Of a stretch of 7,116 bases of DNA, positions 1-5,854 are shown piece after piece. Within the stretch, counting starts at the first letter, position 1; each line of letters starts with the position of its first letter. Location of the stretch: positions 1 through 7,116 of the forward strand of contig JAHFDQ010000331.1 in NCBI GenBank assembly GCA_023248915.1. The letters run 5' to 3'. Below the pieces are notes generated by a model that was given only the letters and a program-made list of their open reading frames with translations, had not been told where the DNA came from and did no database searches. A program made the position numbers and the translations under genes. Source of the DNA: Archangiaceae bacterium (GTDB taxonomy: Bacteria > Myxococcota > Myxococcia > Myxococcales > Myxococcaceae).

Positions 1-50
1 CCGCTGCATCCTGACCGAAAACGTGCGCAGGTTCGCCGCGGAGGCGAGCC

Positions 51-437
51 ATGGCACGCAAGCGGACGACGGCGCTGCGAATTCGACGGGGCGGGTGGCG
101 GCAGTGGACGGCCGCAGAGGCGCGGCTGGAACTGAAAGCATGGAAGGCCAGCGGCCTGCTGCTGGGGACTTTCGCCCGGCGACGGGGTCTGAACGGCACC
201 CGGCTGCGGTGGTGGGTGAAGCGTCTGGGCGACTGGGACGGCGACCCGTTGCCAGCACAAGCGCTGGCCTTCGTCCCCGCGGTGGTGCGTGAAGCCCCCG
301 AGGGCGAAGCCGCGAGCAGCACCACGCCGGTGACGGTGCGGTTTCCGGGCGGGGTAGTGGTGGAGGTGGCGAACCCGGCGTCAGTGTCGTCGGAGTGGCT
401 GACGGCGCTGGTGAGTGGGATGTCGAGGGCCGGGTAG
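51..437 (+). CDS. tnpA: IS66-family accessory protein TnpA (helix-turn-helix)
   Basis: This 128-residue protein is the small first gene of an IS66 element, required with TnpB for efficient transposition and thought to bind DNA. Residues about 18-60 form the expected helix-turn-helix: a WTAAEARLEL helix, then FARRRGLNGTRLRWWVKRL, matching the family pattern of an alpha-helical region followed by 'ARRxGVNxxxLxxW'. Residues 92-115 (VTVRFPGGVVVEVANP) match the usual TnpA tail with a short beta-hairpin. The ATG at 51 is preceded by GGAGG at 40-44 with a six-base spacer, which settles the start. The stop TAG (435-437) overlaps the GTG start of the next gene by one base, indicating translational coupling. 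Length is normal for the family. An overlapping reading frame from position 23 is a shadow. Confidence 0.88.
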   Translation: MARKRTTALRIRRGGWRQWTAAEARLELKAWKASGLLLGTFARRRGLNGTRLRWWVKRLGDWDGDPLPAQALAFVPAVVREAPEGEAASSTTPVTVRFPGGVVVEVANPASVSSEWLTALVSGMSRAG

Positions 438-805
438 TGCTTCTGCTTTCGCGCGCTGTGCGCGTCTTCGTGGCGACGGCCCCGTGCAACCTGCACAGGT
501 CCTTCGACGGCTTGATGAACGAAGTCCGCGCGGTGTTGGCGAAGGACCCGCTGAGCGGCCACGTCTTCGTCTTCCTCAATCGCCGGAAGACGCAGGTGAA
601 GTTGCTGCTGTGGACGCGCGGGGGCTTCACCATTCTGCACAAGCGCTTGGAGCAAGGCACCTTCACCTTCCCGCGGCAGGTGACGGAGACGGCCACCAGC
701 GTCGCGGTGGATGTGCACGAGCTGTCGATGCTGCTGGAGGGCATCGACGTGACGAAGGCGCGCACCTCTGCGCGCTGGGAGCCGCCGCACGCGCCCGTCG
801 GCTGA
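437..805 (+). CDS. tnpB: IS66-family accessory protein TnpB
   Basis: This 122-residue protein is the IS66 'Orf2' accessory factor. It carries the family signature nearly end to end: VRVFVATAPCNLHRSFDGL (about residues 8-26), DPLSGHVFVFLNRR (37-50), then VKLLLWTRGGFTILHKRLEQGTF (54-76). Family members typically read 'DPxSGxxFxFxNRR' and 'KLLxWxxxGFxxxxKRLExGxF'. I chose GTG at 437 because it overlaps the tnpA stop (TAGTG) and has GAGGG at 425-429 seven bases upstream. An ATG at 395 is in frame, but it lies inside tnpA and would add a non-conserved N-terminus. The TGA at 803-805 is the only stop between this frame and tnpC, which is read in the same frame. The biochemical role is poorly known; it is assumed to help TnpC. 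Length is close to the usual ~115 residues. Confidence 0.88.
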   Translation: MLLLSRAVRVFVATAPCNLHRSFDGLMNEVRAVLAKDPLSGHVFVFLNRRKTQVKLLLWTRGGFTILHKRLEQGTFTFPRQVTETATSVAVDVHELSMLLEGIDVTKARTSARWEPPHAPVG

Positions 806-874
806 ACTCCGAACTATTTTCACTTTCTTCGCTGGAGGACGGATCGACCGCGGCGCGCTGCCGATAATGCAGAG

Positions 875-2560
875 GTGAATTCCGCGCAGGCAGCCGACAC
901 GGAAACCAACAAGGGCCAGCGCCGAGGGCCGGTGCTGAAGGTGTTGGGCGAGTTGCTGGCGGAGGGGCGCACCGAGGAGGTGGTGGCCCTCGTCGCGAAG
1001 CTGGTGTCGCGGAACTCCGAGCTGGAGCGGCTGCTGGCGAACGCGAAGTCGAGCGGCAAGAAGAACGAGGGGGTGTCCACGGCGCAGTTGGTGCTGCTGC
1101 TCGGTGGGCTGGCCCCGGAGTCCAATGCCACCCTCGCGGACGTCGACGCGAAGCTGCGCGCGTCGTCGGGCATCGACGAGAAGCAGCGGCAGGACGAGTT
1201 GGCCGCCGCCGCGCCGAAGAGGAAGCGGGAGGCGCCGGCGCGCAGGCCCATCCCGGAAGGCCTGCGGCGCGTCGAGAACGTCATTCAGGTGCCCGCGGAG
1301 GAACGGCCCTGTCCGCTGTGCGGTGGCGAGAGGGAGTGCATCGGCCACGACGTCAGCGCTGTCATCGACATGCTGCCGGCGGAAGTCATCATCCGGCTCG
1401 ACAAGCGCGAGAAGCTGGCGTGCCGCCCGTGCGAGGGCGAGCTGGTGCGCGCGCCGCTGGGTGACAAGGTGGTGCCGGGCGGGAAGATGGGCACCACACT
1501 GGTAGCGCAGTTGCTGGTGGACAAGTACTACGACGGGCTGCCCCTCAGCCGGCAGATGGAACGCTTCGAGAGGCTGGGCCTCGAAGTGGCCATCTCCACT
1601 CTGGCCGACCAGGTGGGGTGGGCGGCGGAGGCGCTGCAACCTCTGTGGCGCTTGGCCAAGGCACAGGTGCTGCGGGCCCCCGTCATGCACCTCGATGGGA
1701 CGTCGCTGTCGGTGCTGGACAAGGACGTCGCCAGCGGCATCCGCCTCGGCAGCCTCTGGGGCTACGTGGGCACCGACTTCCGTGGCGCCGAGAAGGTGCA
1801 CACCGCGCTCTACCTCTACAATTCAACGGGGAAGAAGAACGGGCAGCGCGAGGGCGAGCTGGGCCCCGAGGACGTGTTGAACCTGCGCACCGGCTACGCG
1901 GTGGCTGACGCCTCGGGCCTCTTCGACGCGTCCTTCAAGCGGAAGGAGCTCATCGAGTGCGGCTGCAACATGCACTCGAGACGCCGGCTGACTGAGTGCC
2001 TCGACGCGGGCGACACGCGCGCGGCGTTGCCGCTCGCCGCCTACAAGAAGCTGTACGACATCGAGAAGGAATTCAAAGACTCCTCCGTCGAAGAGAGACG
2101 GCTGGCGCGGCAGGCGCGCAGCAAACCCGTCTTCGACGACTTGATGGCCTGGGTGCTGGCCCACAGGCCGTATGAGCCCCCGGCAACGGGCATGGGCAAG
2201 GCCATCGGCTACCTCTACAACCACCGGGCGGCGCTGCGGCGCTTCCTCGACGACGGCGTCATCCCCATCGACAACGGCGTCGTCGAGCGGCTGCACGTCC
2301 GGACCGCCCTCACGAGGAAAAATTTCTTGTTCGCGGGCAGTGACGCCGGCGCTGAGCGGGCCGCCGTCGTGTACACCGTGCTGGGTTGCTGCAAGCTGGC
2401 GAAGGTGGACCCGGTCAAGTACCTCGCCGACGTCCTGCCGCGCCTGGCGACGCGCCGGGTGCGGCTGTGCGACATGCCTGCCTTACTGCCAGCAACCTGG
2501 AAGGCCGGCCACCCCGAGGCGGTGCTTCCGGGCGTCGACGCGGACGCGAAGGCGGCCTGA
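875..2560 (+). CDS. tnpC: IS66-family transposase TnpC (DDE)
   Basis: This 561-residue protein is the catalytic transposase. In order it has: a charged leucine-rich N-terminal helix (about 20-57), which is the family's leucine-zipper region; a Lys/Arg-rich linker (111-125); an IS66 zinc finger with C146/C149 and C183/C186; and the DDE domain. Likely catalytic residues are D274 (in HLDGTS), D345 (in YAVADASGLFD) and E471 (in PIDNGVVERL). The LYDIEKEF block (393-400) and RKNFLFAGSDAGAERAA (481-497) with DPVKYLADVLPR (512-523) are typical of the C-terminal part. Unusual are GCNMHSRRRL where most members have GCWAHARRKF, and DNG where most have DNN, so this is a divergent subgroup. The GTG at 875 is the only reasonable in-frame start, but its ribosome site is weak (AGAGG abuts it; GGAGG at 834-838 is far), so translation may depend on coupling. 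Confidence 0.9.
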   Translation: MNSAQAADTETNKGQRRGPVLKVLGELLAEGRTEEVVALVAKLVSRNSELERLLANAKSSGKKNEGVSTAQLVLLLGGLAPESNATLADVDAKLRASSGIDEKQRQDELAAAAPKRKREAPARRPIPEGLRRVENVIQVPAEERPCPLCGGERECIGHDVSAVIDMLPAEVIIRLDKREKLACRPCEGELVRAPLGDKVVPGGKMGTTLVAQLLVDKYYDGLPLSRQMERFERLGLEVAISTLADQVGWAAEALQPLWRLAKAQVLRAPVMHLDGTSLSVLDKDVASGIRLGSLWGYVGTDFRGAEKVHTALYLYNSTGKKNGQREGELGPEDVLNLRTGYAVADASGLFDASFKRKELIECGCNMHSRRRLTECLDAGDTRAALPLAAYKKLYDIEKEFKDSSVEERRLARQARSKPVFDDLMAWVLAHRPYEPPATGMGKAIGYLYNHRAALRRFLDDGVIPIDNGVVERLHVRTALTRKNFLFAGSDAGAERAAVVYTVLGCCKLAKVDPVKYLADVLPRLATRRVRLCDMPALLPATWKAGHPEAVLPGVDADAKAA

Positions 2561-2609
2561 CGTCCGCGCTGACTTCCCCCCGCTGCCTTGCGTATGGTGG
2601 GACTCCGCC

Positions 2610-2873
2610 ATGGCAGGCACCAACGCGAGGCCGCTCTCCTTCTGCATTTCCGGCCAGCAGCTCGAGCTGCTGAGGAAGCTCGACTACCCGTGCTCGGAAA
2701 AGGTGTTGGAGTCGGCCACCTTCCTCGACGACGAGGGCTTCATACTCACCGGGAGCCGCAACGAGCTCGAGACCCTCGCCGGCTTCGTGGCCGGGGACGC
2801 CAACCACAGCCGCGCCGGTCGTCGCCGCGACCAGCTCTACGACATCGCTGAGGCGCTTGAGAGCGTGTTGTAG
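2610..2873 (+). CDS. Small conserved-looking hypothetical protein downstream of tnpC
   Basis: This 87-residue acidic protein begins 49 nt after tnpC on the same strand. It is too close to the transposase and too coherent to dismiss: codon-position GC pattern and composition look coding, and the residue pattern SGQQLELLRKL, then GFILTGSRNELETLAGFVAGDANHS, then a C-terminal helix (RRRDQLYDIAEALESVL), suggests a small helix-strand-helix fold. From memory, unnamed small bacterial proteins share a 'deLxxLagxvAxeANH' pattern followed by a similar helix. I cannot check this here and no function is known to me. The ATG at 2610 has a weak GGTGGGA (2596-2602) seven bases upstream. It may be an accessory or passenger gene of the IS66 element, or an unrelated chromosomal gene next to the insertion. 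No signal peptide or membrane segment is seen. Confidence 0.6.
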   Translation: MAGTNARPLSFCISGQQLELLRKLDYPCSEKVLESATFLDDEGFILTGSRNELETLAGFVAGDANHSRAGRRRDQLYDIAEALESVL

Positions 2874-2971
2874 GACCGCGCCCCGCCGGCAGCGCTGACC
2901 GAGTCGGTGACGGTGAGCGGCTCGCCGAGGCGGTGAGGCGCACTGGCCAGGCGGACTGGCGCCCGCGAATG

Positions 2972-2986
2972 CGCGGCGGAGCCGCG
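2972..2986. terminator. GC-rich hairpin in convergent gap (possible weak terminator)
   Basis: CGCGGC (2972-2977) and GCCGCG (2981-2986) form a perfect 6-bp stem with a 3-base loop. It lies in the gap between the convergent small gene (ends 2873) and repeat-protein gene (ends 2997), about 10 nt past the latter's stop. No T-tract follows on either strand, so it is at best a weak terminator. It might instead be subterminal structure of the IS66 right end, since CCGCGAA is repeated at 2963-2969 and 2982-2988. Confidence 0.3.
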
Positions 2987-2996
2987 AACACCCGCC

Positions 2997-3671
2997 CTAC
3001 TCTGGCTCTGTGGTCAAGCGCTTCGCGGGGGTGCGCTCGGGCGGAGGGACACCCAGGTGGGGTGCCCCGTTCAGCTCCACGCCCAAGTTGGCGCGCGACC
3101 TTCCCGCCGCATCGAGCAGACTTAGGCTGCTCGTCCCGTCGGCAGCTACGCTCAAACCCGCGCGCAGTTTCTCTGCTGAGTCGGTCATCGACAAGGCCGG
3201 GGTCCCGTCCGGCATCACGGCCAGCCCGATGCGGGGCTTCCACGCCGCGTCAGACAACAGCAGCTTGGGCGCGCCGTCTGCAACCAGGGCCAGCGCGACA
3301 CGACGTTTCCCGGTGGCATCGGACAACGCCAATGTCGGCGCGCCGGCGGGTGTCACACCCAGCCCGACGCGCACCTTCCCGGCTGCGTCGAGCAGACTCA
3401 ACTGGGGTGCCCCGTCGGCAGCCATGCCGAGTCCGCCACGCGGCCTGCCGCCCGCGTCGACCAGGCTCAGCTGGAGCGCCCCATCCGGCATCACAGCAAG
3501 CACCGCGCGCGCCTTCCCCGCGGCGTCCACAACCTCGAATCCGTGGGCACGCACAACCTCCGGGACTCCTGCGGCCCCCGCGGCCGAGGCCACCCGCGGC
3601 GTCATCACAAACTGCGCGGCGAGACTGGCGACAAAGGACACGATGGCAACGGCAACGTGTGAACGGTTCAT
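2997..3671 (-). CDS. Secreted protein of seven 23-residue DG repeats
   Basis: This 224-residue protein starts with a signal-like N-terminus: basic MNRS, a hydrophobic run from about residue 6 to 22, and a possible cleavage after ASA near 30. From D49 on, it is built of repeats with an exact 23-residue period. The lead aspartates are D49, D72, D95, D118, D141, D164 and D187. The loose consensus is D-A-A-G-K-x-R-x-x-L-x-V-x-x-D-G-x-P-x-L-x-L-x. The alternation of hydrophobic residues with DG turns suggests a beta-solenoid or stacked hairpins. Similar repeats occur in unnamed exported bacterial proteins; function is unknown to me. The ATG (minus strand, 3671) follows a strong GGGAGGGAG five bases upstream. 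The C-terminal tail (PPPERTPAKRL) is short and non-repetitive. Long open frames on the plus strand here are shadows and lack the signal peptide. Confidence 0.82.
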   Translation of the reverse strand: MNRSHVAVAIVSFVASLAAQFVMTPRVASAAGAAGVPEVVRAHGFEVVDAAGKARAVLAVMPDGALQLSLVDAGGRPRGGLGMAADGAPQLSLLDAAGKVRVGLGVTPAGAPTLALSDATGKRRVALALVADGAPKLLLSDAAWKPRIGLAVMPDGTPALSMTDSAEKLRAGLSVAADGTSSLSLLDAAGRSRANLGVELNGAPHLGVPPPERTPAKRLTTEPE

Positions 3672-3689
3672 CGGTGCTCCCTCCCGCCC

Positions 3690-3708
3690 GCCGGTCTACA
3701 CCACCGGC
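3690..3708 (-). promoter_or_regulatory. Hairpin in the leader of the repeat-protein gene
   Basis: GCCGGT (3690-3695) and ACCGGC (3703-3708) form a perfect 6-bp inverted repeat with a 7-base loop. In the mRNA of the minus-strand gene the hairpin sits just 5' of the GGGAGG ribosome site (3680-3685). It could affect mRNA stability or translation, or be chance in GC-rich DNA. I found no convincing -35/-10 pair in the rest of the 3709-3812 gap. Confidence 0.25.
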
Positions 3709-3812
3709 AGCCGCCAGTGGTCCCCGGTGATGGTCAGCGCCGCGGGGATTCATCGACATCACGTGTGCGCCAACCTCAGGACCGCTCACGCCTCGAAGGT
3801 CTCGCGCCAGGC

Positions 3813-3862
3813 CGCCGTCCCCCTCGGTGACGTCCAGCCCGGAGCCCGCGATGCCCGAGACC
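3813..3862 (+). repeat. Direct repeat copy 1: recombinase leader and start codon
   Basis: This copy aligns with 5806-5854 with one single-base gap and 43 of 50 columns identical. It includes the GGAGCCC ribosome site (3841-3847) and the ATG at 3851. Weaker similarity may continue upstream to about 3796. The two copies have the same orientation and bracket the HNH nuclease gene. Confidence 0.75.
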
Positions 3863-3964
3863 CACGCCCTCTACATTCGCACGAGCACGGCCGACCAAGA
3901 CGGCCAGGCCCGCCTCCACGCCCTGCACTGGGCCGCCGAGGCGGCGGCGCGCGCCACCGCCTGA
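3851..3964 (+). pseudogene. 5' fragment of a serine recombinase gene
   Basis: The 37 codons from ATG 3851 to TGA 3962-3964 encode the very N-terminus of a resolvase/invertase-type recombinase. ALYIRTSTADQDGQARLHAL matches the family start 'aiYxRVSTxdQxxqxQLxaL', with R10 and the likely nucleophile S12 present. The rest of the catalytic domain and the DNA-binding part are missing: the frame stops after an Ala-rich tail, 8 nt before the stop of the convergent HNH gene. The ribosome site GGAG (3841-3844) and leader are kept and closely match those of the intact recombinase gene at 5843. The reading frame is therefore best seen as the stump of a second recombinase gene cut off by insertion or deletion. 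A functional 37-residue peptide cannot be excluded but is unlikely. Confidence 0.65.
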
Positions 3965-3972
3965 ATCACAAG

Positions 3973-5598
3973 CTACTCCTTGAGTAACCTCCTCACTCGT
4001 TCGTAGACCCGAAGTCGATGGGCCTCCGCGTCTTCGCCCAGGTGAAGGCGCCTGTGACAGGCTGGGCAAACGGCCACCGCGTTTCCCACGGTGTCGCTTC
4101 CGCCGTCCGCCAGTCTCCGGACGTGGTGCACTTCAAGGTAGGGGCGACCGGTCTTCGTCCGAAAGGGCGCGGGCTTCGCGCATGCCTCGCATATGCCGCC
4201 GGCTTCCTGGAGTACGTACGCGGCTACCTCAGGAAGGCGCTCAGGAGCTTCGGACGCCTTGGTGGCCTTCTTCTTGGGCATTCTTGACCCAACCGGCTTC
4301 TGGATCTTGCCCGCGCCGAGGAGCGCATCAGCTCGGGCAGCGACCTCCTCGGCGTCGGCGGAGGGCGCCACCGCGTCGGCCCTTGCCAGCTCGGCCTTCA
4401 GCACGTCCTTGAGCAGCGCCTGGCTGTTCAGGGCCGGCACCAGGCCAGTGAGCCAGGGCCGGCCGAGTTCCTGAAGCACCGCGCTGACGTTCATGAACTT
4501 GCGCTCGACGGCCTTGGCGCTCCTCACCGACAACGGGCCAGCGACCAACTGCCGGTACGCCGCGGCCTTGTTGATTGGCTTGCCGCTGGAGTCGTCGGCG
4601 AGGAGGTCCAGATAGGCGCGGACGGTGGCCGCGCACTCCTCGCGCGTCCAGTCCTCGCCCTTTAGTGGCGGGACGTCGATGAAGAACCTGCCGTCCTTGA
4701 ATGCGGCGCGCGCCCCGCCGAGGTTAATGGGGTGCGTTGGGTCCCGCGCGCCAGAGTAGTTGTCGAGGGCGTGGCGGATATGGATCGGCTCGTCGGAGTC
4801 CGCGATGTCTCCGGTCCGAACGTCGGCCCGGAGGTCGACGCCGAGGTGCTTTGCGTACTCGCGTCGGGCCTGGACGACGTCTTCCCCGGGCAGGCCGTCT
4901 CCCCCGGTCGCCGCGACCACCGCGATTTCGCAATGGCGCCCCTTGCCCCACACCAAGCGCGCGCCGACGCCCTCGAGTCTTCGCGTTGCCACGCATGCGG
5001 GGTGGTGGCATTCAAGGTGCCGTTCCCGGAGCGAGTCCGCCTTGCCGCCCTCGGTCCCGTCGGTGGCGGGCAAAAGAGTGGCCTCCGGTCCCGCGTAGCC
5101 CGGGTCGGGCAGGCGACGGCCCAACTCCGCACGGAGAAACTCCAGAACGGCAGGCGAGTGCGACCTTCTCCAGACGTAGCCGGAGCGCGTCGCAGCTGCC
5201 TGCTTCAACAACGAGACATGCGCGGCCTTGAGGGCGGACCATACCGAGCCGAGCCCGTCGCGCGAGACGTCGACGCGCGTCGAGCAAGGCACGGATTCGT
5301 ACGCGCCGACAGGACCAATCTCGATGCCGGGAAGCGAAGGCAGGTTCTGAGTCCCATCGACGTACACGGTCACCCCGTCATCCCTGACGACGAAGACCTC
5401 GATTGGGCCGGCGTTGAGCCTGACCAGGTTCTCGTCACGCCTGACGGTCGTCCCCCATCCGTTGGGCGCCTCCATGGCACTTGCTTCAATGGAGTCGGCC
5501 AGGGCGGACGCGACGTTCCGGTCCCCCAGAAGGCGCACCAAGCGGTTGCGCTCGTCGTCCGCGCTGCCGTCGGCAGCTGTCGGTTTCTCTGCCGTCAT
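3973..5598 (-). CDS. HNH endonuclease with large uncharacterised N-terminal region
   Basis: This 541-residue protein ends in an HNH (McrA-like) nuclease domain at about 456-535. Zinc-finger cysteines are C470/C473 and C511/C514. The core is LEVHHV (E489, H491, H492), then N506, then CHRRLH (H515, H519). Such domains cut DNA with a bound metal ion. At about 317-400 is a block (WTREECAATVRAYLDLL, then VERKFMNVSAVLQELGRPWLTGL) that I recall preceding HNH domains in putative restriction or defence nucleases, possibly for target recognition. Residues 1-316 are not recognised; they contain HLECHHPAC (194-202), a possible metal site. Ala-rich and Lys-rich linkers (402-450) join the parts. The ATG follows GAGGGGG with a five-base spacer. 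The gene diverges from the recombinase gene and converges with a recombinase fragment. No partner methylase is present, so type IV-like or homing-like roles are both possible. Confidence 0.85.
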   Translation of the reverse strand: MTAEKPTAADGSADDERNRLVRLLGDRNVASALADSIEASAMEAPNGWGTTVRRDENLVRLNAGPIEVFVVRDDGVTVYVDGTQNLPSLPGIEIGPVGAYESVPCSTRVDVSRDGLGSVWSALKAAHVSLLKQAAATRSGYVWRRSHSPAVLEFLRAELGRRLPDPGYAGPEATLLPATDGTEGGKADSLRERHLECHHPACVATRRLEGVGARLVWGKGRHCEIAVVAATGGDGLPGEDVVQARREYAKHLGVDLRADVRTGDIADSDEPIHIRHALDNYSGARDPTHPINLGGARAAFKDGRFFIDVPPLKGEDWTREECAATVRAYLDLLADDSSGKPINKAAAYRQLVAGPLSVRSAKAVERKFMNVSAVLQELGRPWLTGLVPALNSQALLKDVLKAELARADAVAPSADAEEVAARADALLGAGKIQKPVGSRMPKKKATKASEAPERLPEVAAYVLQEAGGICEACAKPAPFRTKTGRPYLEVHHVRRLADGGSDTVGNAVAVCPACHRRLHLGEDAEAHRLRVYERVRRLLKE

Positions 5599-5842
5599 GA
5601 TTGCCCCCTCGTGCGCGAAGCACCCTCGTCCGCTGGCGCGCAGGGCGCCAGCACGACTATCGCCCGACCCTCACGCGAGGGGGAGGGCTGATTCCACCCA
5701 CGGGCTCAGCGGCAGGCCGATGGTGGGCGAGCCGATACCGCCGGCGCGATTGTCGGGCTGGAGGTCTCTCGGCTCGGCCAGTGCGCTGCAAGCTCCCGCC
5801 CGAAACGCCGTCCCCCCCGGGACGTTCACCGCGGAGCCCACG
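5599..5842. promoter_or_regulatory. Divergent regulatory region between HNH nuclease and recombinase genes
   Basis: These 244 bases must hold the start signals of both divergent genes. Visible elements are the nuclease ribosome site (GAGGGGG on the minus strand, 5604-5610), a direct repeat CCCTCGT (5606-5612 and 5623-5629), the hairpin at 5632-5652 with outer arms at 5604-5611 and 5676-5683, and the recombinase leader repeat (5806-5842) with GGAG at 5833-5836. I saw no clear sigma-70 -35/-10 pair on either strand, as is common in GC-rich genomes. A serine recombinase often regulates its own gene from binding sites in such a region, but no res-like site can be named by eye. Confidence 0.45.
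5604..5683. repeat. Nested inverted repeats over the nuclease ribosome site
   Basis: The inner stem is GCTGGCGC (5632-5639) with GCGCCAGC (5645-5652), a perfect 8-bp match with a 5-base loop. The outer arms are CCCCCTCG (5604-5611) and CGAGGGGG (5676-5683), also perfect over 8 bp. Both pairs share nearly the same centre (about 5642-5643). In the nuclease mRNA the 3' outer arm is the GAGGGGG ribosome site itself, so pairing of the outer arms would hide it. A competing local hairpin, CCCTC-GCGT-GAGGG, can form in the mRNA from the upstream arm (about 5668-5681). Confidence 0.55.
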
Positions 5843-5854
5843 ATGCCCAAGACC
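5806..5854 (+). repeat. Direct repeat copy 2: recombinase leader and start codon
   Basis: This is the partner of the copy at 3813-3862, in the same orientation. The best block is 5833-5852, where 18 of 20 bases are identical, covering GGAGCCC, ATG and the next two codons. Similarity falls off sharply inside the coding sequence, although both genes encode serine recombinases. Confidence 0.75.

Larger units (their letters stand above)
1..2873 (+). mobile_element. IS66-family insertion sequence, left end cut by window, right end uncertain
   Basis: The three-gene order tnpA-tnpB-tnpC on one strand, with tight tnpA/tnpB coupling, is the standard IS66 layout, and each product matches its family by motif. 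The first 50 bases are probably part of the left non-coding end. The outer left terminal repeat is not visible, so the right end cannot be set by matching inverted repeats. The end given here is the stop of the small accessory gene after tnpC. A plausible outer limit is near 2999, where the minus strand reads GTAGGGCGGG and loosely resembles the GTAA/GTAG ends of IS66 elements. All three transposition genes are intact, so the element may still be active. Confidence 0.8.

Noticed and set aside
1..50. A left terminal inverted repeat of the IS matched to 2561-2999
   Set aside because: I compared the first 50 bases with the reverse complement of the downstream gap and found no convincing match; the true left end is probably outside the window.
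820..1284. Minus-strand open frame of 154 codons opposite tnpC
   Set aside because: Ser/Arg/Ala-rich shadow frame overlapping a well-supported transposase gene; no motif.
2896..2906. Palindrome ACCGA-G-TCGGT as a possible operator
   Set aside because: The loop is one base and the arms five bases; this is expected by chance in GC-rich DNA and no regulator is linked to it.
3083..3525. Imperfect 69-bp tandem DNA repeats as a CRISPR-like or satellite array
   Set aside because: The period equals 23 codons and the variation follows protein constraints, so it is a coding repeat and not an independent DNA array.
3010..3987. A 325-codon plus-strand open frame opposite the repeat protein
   Set aside because: It is Pro/Arg/Ser/Ala-rich with no recognisable domain, has no ribosome site at its start, and its repetition merely mirrors the 69-bp repeats of the minus-strand gene, which has a signal peptide and a strong ribosome site.
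4732..5691. A 319-codon plus-strand open frame opposite the HNH gene
   Set aside because: Composition is typical of a GC-rich shadow frame; the minus strand here encodes the nuclease in one uninterrupted frame.
5414..5842. N-terminal extension of the recombinase by 143 codons
   Set aside because: The extension is antisense to the nuclease gene or lies in its control region, is not recombinase-like, and the ATG at 5843 has a ribosome site that is kept in the paralogous fragment.
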